Shown one piece after another: positions 1 to 5,771 of a stretch of 8,932 nucleotides of DNA (the first letter of the stretch is position 1; every line of letters begins with the position of its first letter). A program made the translations under genes and the position numbers. The notes beneath the pieces were generated by a model. The model saw only the letters and a program-made list of their open reading frames with translations, ran no database searches and had not been told where the DNA came from. The stretch is from assembly GCA_002431355.1 (NCBI GenBank), contig DJEQ01000013.1:1-8932 (forward strand). Reading direction: 5' to 3'. This stretch comes from Oribacterium sp. UBA5894. GTDB taxonomy: Bacteria > Bacillota > Clostridia > Lachnospirales > Lachnospiraceae.

Positions 1-51
1 TTGCTGCTGCCCATCATTCCCCGCATCCACATCACATCCGAGGTACCCACC

Positions 52-819
52 ATGCACATCACGCTTCTTACCTATCTTATCTGCTGCCCACTTGTTTTTC
101 TCGCCGGCCTGGTTGACGCGATCGGTGGTGGCGGTGGCCTCATTTCCCTTCCAGCGTATCTCCTCGCGGGGCTCCCGGCGCATTATGCCATCGGCACCAA
201 CAAGCTCTCGAGCTGCTGTGGCACCACGGTCGCGACCGTGCGCCTCATCCGAGAAGGCCTCGTCAACTGGAAGCTGGCGGTCCCATCCATCGTGGCCGCC
301 ATCATTGGCTCCTCGATCGGTGCGCGCCTCAGCCTCCTCATCCCGGAGCAGGTGCTCGTGACCATCCTTCTCATCGTTCTGCCCGTGACCGCCTTCATTG
401 TCCTGAACCGCCACATCTTTCACGATAACGAAGATGCAGCTCCGGCCAATGCAGCCGTCCTCTATCGTACGGCCATCCTCGCCGCGCTGATCATCGGATT
501 TTATGATGGCTTCTACGGCCCGGGCACCGGCACCTTCCTCATCATTGCCTTCACCGTCTTCGCAAAGCTCGGCATCAAGGCGGCCAATGCACAGACGAAG
601 GTCATCAACCTGACTACGAACATTACCTCCCTCGTGATCTTCATCCTGCACGGGCAGACCCTGTTTCTGCTTGGCATCCCATGCGCCCTCTGCAACATGA
701 TCGGCAACTACATTGGCACGGGTCTTATGCTGAAAAACGGCATGAAAATCGTTCGACCGTCGATTCTGATTGTGCTCGTGCTGCTCGTGATCAAGATCGT
801 GACGGAGTATGTTCTCTGA
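52..819 (+). CDS. TauE/SafE (TSUP) family permease, YfcA-like
   Basis: This is an integral membrane protein of about 255 residues, the usual size for the family. Characterised TauE/SafE relatives move sulfite, sulfoacetate or other small organic anions; the substrate here cannot be read from the sequence. The family's duplicated design is visible. The first half has the glycine-rich loop AIGGGGGLISLP followed by AIGTNKLSS. The second half has GFYDGFYGPGTGTF and then NAQTKVINLTTNI. Hydrophobic stretches along the length fit seven or eight membrane helices. I chose ATG 52 because GAGG at 40-43 lies 8 bases upstream; the frame stays open to the left edge (TTG at 1), so a longer start cannot be excluded. 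Unlike the soluble enzymes downstream, it has no extra loops. Its stop overlaps an ATG (TGATG, 817-821), but that reading is only 11 codons long. It may be transcribed with the ureohydrolase gene 117 bases downstream. Confidence 0.88.
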   Translation: MHITLLTYLICCPLVFLAGLVDAIGGGGGLISLPAYLLAGLPAHYAIGTNKLSSCCGTTVATVRLIREGLVNWKLAVPSIVAAIIGSSIGARLSLLIPEQVLVTILLIVLPVTAFIVLNRHIFHDNEDAAPANAAVLYRTAILAALIIGFYDGFYGPGTGTFLIIAFTVFAKLGIKAANAQTKVINLTTNITSLVIFILHGQTLFLLGIPCALCNMIGNYIGTGLMLKNGMKIVRPSILIVLVLLVIKIVTEYVL

Positions 820-922
820 TGAAATCGCTGCAGAAAGGGAAAAGAAGCAGATGACGCTGGAGAAACAGCGGCGCGACAGGCGCATAGGGGACAGAAGGAC
901 CGGATGAGAAAGAAAATAAAGG

Positions 923-929
923 AAAGGAG
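923..929 (+). promoter_or_regulatory. Ribosome binding site setting the ureohydrolase start
   Basis: AAAGGAG lies 7 bases before ATG 937. The alternative in-frame ATG at 904 would place this Shine-Dalgarno inside the coding region and add a Lys/Arg-rich 11-residue leader not expected in the family. The 937 start is therefore preferred. Confidence 0.75.
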
Positions 930-936
930 TAACAGC

Positions 937-2064
937 ATGCAGTGCAATGAAGAAAACCCGATCGTTCTCATGAATTTTTCGCACATTTATGAGGACGAGA
1001 AGTTTTATAAGACGGCGCAGGCAGCGGATGAGGCTGCCGTGACCCCACATATCCTCGATTTTACGACGCTCTCCGGCACCCACGGCTACTGTGACGATGC
1101 CGCGGCGGAGGAAATTCGTCGACGCATTGCGGACTATCCGGCACAGGGACTCCATTTCCTCGACAATGGAAATTATCACTACCTTACCCGCTTCTGGTGC
1201 GAGAAGATCACGGAGGACTTCGTGCTCGTCGTCTATGATCATCACGTCGATCTTCGGAAGCCGGCCTTTCCGGGCATCATGAGCTGTGGCTCCTGGATCC
1301 GCGACATTATGCTGCGAAACACCCATTGCCGCGGCGTCCTCCTCATTGGCCCGAGCCGCGCGCAGGCCGGGATCATCAATGCAGAGCTGATGACGCTTTC
1401 CTCGGAGGTGATTCTGCCGGAGGAGACATGTGGGAAAGCAACGGCGGGAGAGCGGCCGAAGGTACAGGGAGTGTATGAAAATGCCCCCGATCGGAAGGTC
1501 TCCTCGACCCGCTCCTCTGAAGCGCCTCGAATGGCCGCCTGCAGTGGCTGCAGTCAGCAGGCGACCTGCGATTATGCAAGAGAGGTCGCACAGAATACGG
1601 ATCACCATACCCGCGTGAAGGAATACGTGAAGAACCAGCCGGATCTCCAGGATCCGCTCCTGAACGTGAGCCTCTACTGCTTCACGGAAGAGGATATCCT
1701 CAGCGGCCGCGCAGACAGCCATATACCGCCGCTTCTCGAGCGCGAGCGGCTCCCGATTTACATTTCCGTCGATAAGGATGTTCTGTCCACGAAGGTGCTC
1801 CATACCAACTGGGACCAGGGCGTGATGACCGAGGCTGAGCTCCTCAGGGAGCTCCGCTTCTTCATGATGAGCCCGGAGATTCATGTCCTCGGCATGGATG
1901 TGTGCGGAGAACCAGACTATAACGCCTATCGCCGCATCCTCGATGACACGAGGAACCTTCGCCGCAGCGACCGCGTAAATGAGAAGCTGCGCGCACTCTA
2001 CCAGGAGCATCCCGATGCCGCATTCTTCCGTCTGGACCTTCGGCGGAGCTACAGGGTGCAATAG
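937..2064 (+). CDS. Arginase/ureohydrolase-fold protein with an internal insertion
   Basis: This is a cytosolic protein of about 375 residues with the ureohydrolase metal-site pattern. His81 lies in NGNYHY, in place of the GGDH block. Asp101, His102, His103 and Asp105 form DHHVD, matching DxHxD. Asp279 and Asp281 lie in SVDKD, matching SxDxD, and GMDVCGE follows at 319-325. Known members hydrolyse arginine, agmatine, formiminoglutamate or other guanidino/amidino compounds with a dinuclear Mn centre. This divergent subgroup, with TNWDQG after the SVDKD block, has no function I can name. Residues about 164-228 are an extra segment: Ser/Glu/Lys-rich, with a Cys cluster (CSGC, then C six residues on), replacing a short loop. 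That makes the protein longer than the usual 290-320 residues. The gene lies between a permease and a sugar-type enzyme set, so the substrate could be an amidino-modified metabolite; this is inference only. Confidence 0.8.
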   Translation: MQCNEENPIVLMNFSHIYEDEKFYKTAQAADEAAVTPHILDFTTLSGTHGYCDDAAAEEIRRRIADYPAQGLHFLDNGNYHYLTRFWCEKITEDFVLVVYDHHVDLRKPAFPGIMSCGSWIRDIMLRNTHCRGVLLIGPSRAQAGIINAELMTLSSEVILPEETCGKATAGERPKVQGVYENAPDRKVSSTRSSEAPRMAACSGCSQQATCDYAREVAQNTDHHTRVKEYVKNQPDLQDPLLNVSLYCFTEEDILSGRADSHIPPLLERERLPIYISVDKDVLSTKVLHTNWDQGVMTEAELLRELRFFMMSPEIHVLGMDVCGEPDYNAYRRILDDTRNLRRSDRVNEKLRALYQEHPDAAFFRLDLRRSYRVQ

Positions 2065-2084
2065 AAACAGCAGATCATCATCCC

Positions 2085-2118
2085 CTCAAGCATGCAATCA
2101 TCGAATTGGATGCTTGAG
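2085..2118. terminator. Hairpin between convergent genes, possible bidirectional terminator
   Basis: A 9-bp perfect inverted repeat (CTCAAGCAT at 2085-2093, ATGCTTGAG at 2110-2118) continues inward, after a G-G mismatch, with CAAT/ATTG around a 6-base loop. It sits in the 75-base gap between the plus-strand ureohydrolase gene and the minus-strand toxin gene, where transcription from both sides meets. No proper T-run follows on either strand (only CTTTCT on the plus side), so an intrinsic terminator is plausible rather than proven. Confidence 0.45.
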
Positions 2119-2139
2119 AGCTTTCTAGGATCAGCACAA

Positions 2140-2463
2140 TTACTCAGATGGTTCGTCTTCGAATAGAATGCGCATGTAATTGCTACGACTGTATAGAATT
2201 CGGTCAATGTAGACGTCGTGCTCTTGAACCCGATAGAAGCTGATATAATTCCCGCTGACGATGAAACGGTAATCACTTTCTGTATCGGTAATAGAAGAGA
2301 GTAGGGCACCTGCGTGGGTACAGGATTGTAAAATTCGCAGGCTGTCTGTGATTTTACGAACCGTGGACTGCGCCGCAGCTGGGTTCATGAGTTCCTCTTC
2401 AATATATGCTTTGATTTCAAAAAGATCATTCTGCGCTTCTTCGGATATATGTAGATTATTCAT
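2140..2463 (-). CDS. ParE/RelE-superfamily toxin of a type II toxin-antitoxin pair
   Basis: This is a 107-residue protein of RelE/ParE type. The family pattern can be followed: an opening beta strand (NLHISEEA), a helical hairpin (QNDLFEIKAYIEEEL, then the NPAAAQSTVRKITDSLRIL helix), and closing strands YRFIVSGNYISFYRV and VYIDRILYSRSNY. ParE members poison DNA gyrase and RelE members cut mRNA on the ribosome; the sequence looks more ParE-like, but I cannot assign the target. Start ATG 2463 overlaps the last 8 bases of the antitoxin gene and has AGGAA (2470-2474) 6 bases upstream, so translation is probably coupled. The C-terminus ends in an acidic tail (FEDEPSE). Base composition is clearly more A+T-rich than the ureohydrolase and ThDP genes on either side, consistent with horizontal arrival. 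Confidence 0.85.
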   Translation of the reverse strand: MNNLHISEEAQNDLFEIKAYIEEELMNPAAAQSTVRKITDSLRILQSCTHAGALLSSITDTESDYRFIVSGNYISFYRVQEHDVYIDRILYSRSNYMRILFEDEPSE

Positions 2464-2710
2464 GGGAGATTCCTAAGTGTTTTTCAACATCTTCCAGTGA
2501 AAGCCAGCCTTCTGTTTCGCCAGAGATTCGTCCTTTTTCCAGTTCCTTCATAAGACGTATGCTTGCCTGTGTACGCTCATAATCTTTGATATCTAGAATT
2601 GCATATTTTCCACGTCCATTTTTTGTAAGAAAAACAGGCGCGCCTACAGCAACATCATGCAGTACTTCTCCATAATTTCGTAAGTCAGAAATGGGTTTAA
2701 TATTCGGCAT
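2456..2710 (-). CDS. Phd/YefM-family antitoxin
   Basis: This 84-residue protein has the Phd/YefM layout. An N-terminal DNA-binding and dimerisation part (IKPISDLRNYGEVLHDVAVGAP) leads to the family hallmark FLTKNGRGKYAILDIKDYE at about residues 27-45. A charged C-terminal tail would wrap the toxin. It neutralises the downstream ParE/RelE-type protein and, as in the family, should repress its own operon. The Shine-Dalgarno is near-perfect (AGGAGG on the minus strand, 2718-2723), stronger than that of the toxin, as expected when antitoxin must exceed toxin. A TATACT -10 candidate and a perfect inverted repeat lie just upstream. The end overlaps the toxin start by 8 bases. Confidence 0.9.
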   Translation of the reverse strand: MPNIKPISDLRNYGEVLHDVAVGAPVFLTKNGRGKYAILDIKDYERTQASIRLMKELEKGRISGETEGWLSLEDVEKHLGISHE

Positions 2711-2732
2711 GTTTCGACCTCCTTTTTATTTA

Positions 2733-2761
2733 AGTATATACCAGTACGCTGTAAAATTCAC
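2733..2761 (-). promoter_or_regulatory. Candidate promoter of the toxin-antitoxin operon
   Basis: Read on the minus strand, TATACT (2733-2738) is a five-of-six match to the -10 consensus and lies just upstream of the antitoxin Shine-Dalgarno. A -35 element at 17-bp spacing would be GTGAAT (2756-2761), a poor match. That position falls inside the 2748-2777 palindrome, so bound antitoxin would block polymerase. The -10 is the stronger part of this call. Confidence 0.45.
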
Positions 2762-2777
2762 GCGAATATTTTACAGC
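2748..2777. promoter_or_regulatory. Perfect 10-bp inverted repeat, likely antitoxin operator
   Basis: GCTGTAAAAT (2748-2757) is mirrored exactly by ATTTTACAGC (2768-2777) around a 10-base spacer. It lies about 38 bases upstream of the antitoxin ATG and overlaps the expected -35 zone. Phd/YefM dimers bind such palindromes to autorepress their operons. No T-run adjoins it, so a DNA operator is more likely than a terminator. Confidence 0.65.
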
Positions 2778-2913
2778 AGTCCGATTTTGGACCTGTTCAT
2801 TCCTGCAGTTCCTTCAAATTTGTGCACGTTTGTATGTGGATGATCTCCATTCCTATACCACTTTCCTTGATGGTCCTTTTCAACGTTCGCCATTTCGAGA
2901 TGTTCGCCTCCTC

Positions 2914-2942
2914 TTGCGCCTTTTTCCACGACCGAGTACAAT
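2914..2942 (+). promoter_or_regulatory. Candidate promoter for the ThDP enzyme gene
   Basis: TTGCGC (2914-2919) and TACAAT (2937-2942) are separated by 17 bp. The -10 matches five of six consensus positions; the -35 keeps only TTG. Transcription would begin near 2949, giving a leader of about 34 bases to ATG 2983. A separate promoter makes sense because the minus-strand toxin-antitoxin operon isolates this gene from the upstream plus-strand genes. Confidence 0.45.
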
Positions 2943-2971
2943 AAAAGTTCTAAATAGTGATCGTTTTCAGC

Positions 2972-2976
2972 AGGAG
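2972..2976 (+). promoter_or_regulatory. Ribosome binding site setting the ThDP enzyme start
   Basis: AGGAG lies 6 bases before ATG 2983. The reading frame is open further upstream to ATG 2830, but those 51 codons do not resemble the family's N-terminus, have no Shine-Dalgarno at 2830, and would span the candidate promoter. Start 2983 gives MKIKLANYISETLVAYGI, the expected first helix. Confidence 0.8.
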
Positions 2977-2982
2977 TACGTC

Positions 2983-5604
2983 ATGAAAATAAAGCTTGCA
3001 AACTATATTTCGGAGACGCTGGTCGCCTATGGCATCACCCAGAACTTCAGTGTGACGGGCGGTGGCGCCATGCATCTCAATGATGCCTTCGGGCATCAGA
3101 AGGGCATGCATACGCTCTACCAGCACCATGAGCAGGCCTGTGCGATGGCCGCGGAAAGCTACGCCCGCATCTATAACCGCCCCGCACTGGTGTGTGTGAC
3201 GTCTGGTCCAGGCGGGACCAATGCCATCACCGGCGTGCTGGGTGCGTGGCTCGACTCGATCCCGATGCTCGTGATTTCCGGCCAGGTCCGGTATGACAAT
3301 ACCGCGCGCTGGGCGGAAGAGCAGAACGGTGTCCGTCTTCGTGCGATGGGGGATCAGGAGTTCGATATCACGAGGTCGATCGACTGCATGACGAAGTATT
3401 CGGAAATGCTGACGGACCCGTATCGTGTGCGCTATGCGCTGGAAAAGTGCCTTTATCTCTGTCAGACCGGCCGCCCAGGTCCGTGCTGGCTGGACATTCC
3501 AGTCGATATCCAGGGAAAGTATATCGAAACGGACGAGCTGATCGGCTTCGATCCCGTGGACTACGCCGCAGGTGGGGATGGCTGGAGGACCGACCCGGAG
3601 ATGATCGCGCAAGACCCTGCATATGCACGCTGCCGAAATGCCTTTACTGTTTCATCCTATGCACAGGCCACGAAAGCCACAGCACTCGCCAGTACGTATG
3701 TCACCGACGTCGATGCAGGTGCTTCAGCTTCTGTAGCGCCTTTCGCCGTGCATCGCCTCCCGGCAGATGCCGACACCACGAAGCGGGAGGCAGCAGTGCC
3801 GCCCGTGGATCCGCAGCAGGTGAAAACCATCCTCGAGAAGATCCGCACGAGTCAGCGTCCGATCTTCTACACGGGCAATGGCATTCGCATCGCGGGCGCA
3901 GAGCAGCTATTCCTTGAGGTCGCGCAGCTTCTCGGCATTCCGGTCGTGGTTGGCTGGAATGGACCGGATGTGCTTCCGACAGATGACCCGCTGTACGTCG
4001 GCCGCCCGGGTGGCCGTGGGGACCGTCCGGGCAACCTCGCTGTGCAGAATGCAGACCTCATTCTCAGCATTGGCTCTCGCCTCAACATCCGCCAGGTCGG
4101 CTATAACTTTAAGACCTGGGCCCGGGACGCCTACGTGATCGTGAATGACATTGATGCCGAGGAGCTTCGGAAGCCGTCCGTCCACTGCGACCTCGCGGTC
4201 CATACCGATGCGCGGCAGCTGCTGCAGTGCCTCGCGTATGAGCTTCATGCGATGGGCTGCAGTGCGACGCATCCGCTCTTCCAGGGCGGTGAAGGTATCC
4301 TACGGGAGGATGCGCTTCGCTTCTGTCATACAGAGGCGGCCCATGCAGGTCTTCTCGCCGACATTCCATCGCCGAGCAGAGCTGCTGCAGAACCATTGGC
4401 TCCTCAAGACATGACCAGGATGGTTGCGCCTCGGACCGATTGCACGGAAACAACCGCGGCATCCCTGTGTGAGCCGCATGTTGCCCCATCGCCGCGCGCA
4501 GCCACCGCAGCGTCATTGGATCCTAAGAAAACAACCGCGACGGCATCCCTGCAAGTGGGAAGTACCGAAGTCCCTGTGCGTGATGCATCCCGCCTCAGCT
4601 GGCGCGCGACCTGCGCGTTTTACCGTGACAACTATCCGACGATTCTGCCGGAGCACCTCGCGCCGAGCGACCCGATGGCAGCCCCGGACGATCCGGAGAA
4701 TTATGCCAATGTCTATGCCCTCATCAAGGAGCTGTCCGATCAGGCGGCGCCGGGCCAGGTGACGGTCGTCGGCAATGGCTCGCCGTGCGTGGCAGGTGGA
4801 CAGGCGTATCGCATCAAGCCGGGGACACGCTTTATCTCGCAGGATGGCGTGGCCTCCATGGGCTATGGCCTTCCAGCCGCCATCGGGGCTGCGGTCGCTG
4901 TGCATGCCGTTGATGAAGTACATCCAGCCGTTCCCGTGGGCGGGAAGCTTTCCCATGAGACGACCGATGCGCATGCCAGTGAATTGCAGCAGGACCATGA
5001 CTACAGTGCCCTGGCACGTGACCCATCCATCCACGAATCGGCAGATGACCGGCTCCATGCCGAGCTCCGAAACCCATACTGGACCGGGCGCGACGAGCAT
5101 TATCCGGCCTATGAGAAGCACGATATCCTTCTGCTGACGGGGGATGGCTCGATTCAGATGAACCTGCAGGAGCTGGAGACCATCATCAGCCACCGGCTGC
5201 CGATCAAGATCTTCGTCATCAACAACGGTGGCTACCACAGCATTCGCCAGACGCAGACAAATCTCTTCCGCGGAGAGCCGCTTGTCGGCATTGGCATCGA
5301 CTCTGGTGTGAATGGCGTTCCGGATCTGAGCTTCCCGGATATGGAGAAGATTGCACATGCGTACGGCTACCCATTCGTGCGCGTGCATCATAACGAAGAG
5401 CTGCACGACGCGGTGGCGAAGACGCTTGCCCTCGATGGCCCGGCGATCTGTGAGATCATGGTCACCCTGACGCAGCAGTTCCTCCCGAAATCCGCAGCGA
5501 AGCGCCTTCCGGACGGCAGCATTGTCAGCCCGCCGCTGGAAGACCTCGCACCGTACCTGCCGGAGGAGGAAATGGACGCCCTCATGCTCGTGAAGCGGGC
5601 GTGA
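2983..5604 (+). CDS. Thiamine-diphosphate enzyme, acetolactate-synthase-like, with three large insertions
   Basis: This soluble enzyme has about 873 residues, against 550-610 for the superfamily. The PYR domain (about 1-190) has VTGGGAMHLNDAFG and the catalytic glutamate Glu50 in HHEQA. The central domain (about 275-426) has YTGNGIRIAGA and PGGRGDRPGNLAVQNADLILSIGS in two stretches. The PP domain has GYGLPAAIGAA, the ThDP/Mg motif GDGS at 720-723 and NN at 747-748, then RQTQTNLF. The VTGGGAMHLNDA variant is one I associate with surface-glycan loci. YerE, a ThDP/FAD enzyme of this kind, adds a two-carbon unit to a keto-sugar; pyruvate-derived acyl transfer onto a sugar is a reasonable inference here. 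Three Ala/Ser/Thr/Pro-rich or polar segments (about 196-274, 427-536 and 640-712) fall between conserved blocks and account for the excess length. All recognisable catalytic motifs are kept, so the enzyme is probably active. Confidence 0.85.
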   Translation: MKIKLANYISETLVAYGITQNFSVTGGGAMHLNDAFGHQKGMHTLYQHHEQACAMAAESYARIYNRPALVCVTSGPGGTNAITGVLGAWLDSIPMLVISGQVRYDNTARWAEEQNGVRLRAMGDQEFDITRSIDCMTKYSEMLTDPYRVRYALEKCLYLCQTGRPGPCWLDIPVDIQGKYIETDELIGFDPVDYAAGGDGWRTDPEMIAQDPAYARCRNAFTVSSYAQATKATALASTYVTDVDAGASASVAPFAVHRLPADADTTKREAAVPPVDPQQVKTILEKIRTSQRPIFYTGNGIRIAGAEQLFLEVAQLLGIPVVVGWNGPDVLPTDDPLYVGRPGGRGDRPGNLAVQNADLILSIGSRLNIRQVGYNFKTWARDAYVIVNDIDAEELRKPSVHCDLAVHTDARQLLQCLAYELHAMGCSATHPLFQGGEGILREDALRFCHTEAAHAGLLADIPSPSRAAAEPLAPQDMTRMVAPRTDCTETTAASLCEPHVAPSPRAATAASLDPKKTTATASLQVGSTEVPVRDASRLSWRATCAFYRDNYPTILPEHLAPSDPMAAPDDPENYANVYALIKELSDQAAPGQVTVVGNGSPCVAGGQAYRIKPGTRFISQDGVASMGYGLPAAIGAAVAVHAVDEVHPAVPVGGKLSHETTDAHASELQQDHDYSALARDPSIHESADDRLHAELRNPYWTGRDEHYPAYEKHDILLLTGDGSIQMNLQELETIISHRLPIKIFVINNGGYHSIRQTQTNLFRGEPLVGIGIDSGVNGVPDLSFPDMEKIAHAYGYPFVRVHHNEELHDAVAKTLALDGPAICEIMVTLTQQFLPKSAAKRLPDGSIVSPPLEDLAPYLPEEEMDALMLVKRA
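4394..4551 (+). repeat. Imperfect direct repeat inside the second ThDP-enzyme insertion
   Basis: CATTGGCTCCTCAAGA (4394-4409) recurs as CATTGGATCCTAAGA (4514-4528). AAACAACCGCGGCATCCCTG (4448-4467) recurs at 4529-4551 with only a 3-base CGA addition. In the first copy the two blocks are 38 bases apart; in the second they abut. This reads as a duplicated unit that later lost its middle. The protein shows it as the related strings ETTAASL, AATAASLDP and TTATASL. It is direct evidence that this insert has grown by duplication. Confidence 0.6.
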
Positions 5605-5752
5605 TGAAGAAAAACCGTGTTGGCGCAGCGTACGCGCGGATCTTCGTCGCCTGCTGTCCGTGAACGTAGAGCCAGACGGTGTGGTAGCACCTGTAGATAT
5701 GCAGGTGTCCGTACTGTCTGAGGACGCAGAGCTTCGCAGGAAGCTTCATTAA
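5594..5752 (+). other. Gap between ThDP enzyme and epimerase with an orphan open frame
   Basis: The 167-base gap (5605-5771) contains no gene I recognise. A 19-codon frame starts at ATG 5604, overlapping the upstream stop (TGATG), and ends at 5663. A second frame is open from 5594 to TAA 5752, with protein-like content near its end (VNVEPDGVVAPVDM, then SEDAELRRKLH), but it has no ATG with a Shine-Dalgarno; GTG 5660 or ATG 5699 would be the only starts. The two frames could be a gene remnant joined by a frameshift, or chance. Confidence 0.2.
5688..5707 (+). repeat. Small inverted repeat upstream of the epimerase gene
   Basis: CACCTG (5688-5693) and CAGGTG (5702-5707) form a 6-bp stem with an 8-base loop, about 65 bases before the epimerase start. 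No T-run follows, so it is not a convincing terminator. It could be a minor leader hairpin or chance. Confidence 0.25.
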
Positions 5753-5756
5753 AGAA

Positions 5757-5762
5757 AAGGAG
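5757..5762 (+). promoter_or_regulatory. Ribosome binding site supporting a GTG start
   Basis: AAGGAG lies 9 bases before GTG 5772. There is no in-frame ATG near it, and GTG is immediately followed by RVLITG, the first beta strand of the Rossmann fold, so the rare start is well supported. Confidence 0.75.
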
Positions 5763-5771
5763 AACATCATC

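Noticed and set aside
1..51. TTG start adding 17 residues to the permease
   Set aside because: No Shine-Dalgarno can be seen at the window edge, whereas ATG 52 has GAGG at good spacing and begins the first membrane helix. It cannot be fully excluded because the window is cut here.
2830..2982. 51-codon N-terminal extension of the ThDP enzyme from ATG 2830
   Set aside because: It has no Shine-Dalgarno, no resemblance to the family, and overlaps the promoter candidate. ATG 2983 has AGGAG and the expected first helix.
2950..3612. Minus-strand 220-codon open frame opposite the ThDP enzyme N-terminus
   Set aside because: The opposite strand encodes the conserved PYR domain, and the His/Arg-rich minus reading is typical of antisense shadows.
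1426..5118. A single shared mobile element or repeat in all of the protein insertions
   Set aside because: Comparing the insert DNA by eye showed no common sequence between enzymes, only similar composition. An internal repeat exists in one insert alone.
4513..5406. Long minus-strand open frame (297 codons) opposite the ThDP enzyme
   Set aside because: It is a shadow frame of a GC-rich gene. The plus strand carries the ThDP motifs through this interval, and the minus reading has no recognisable domain.
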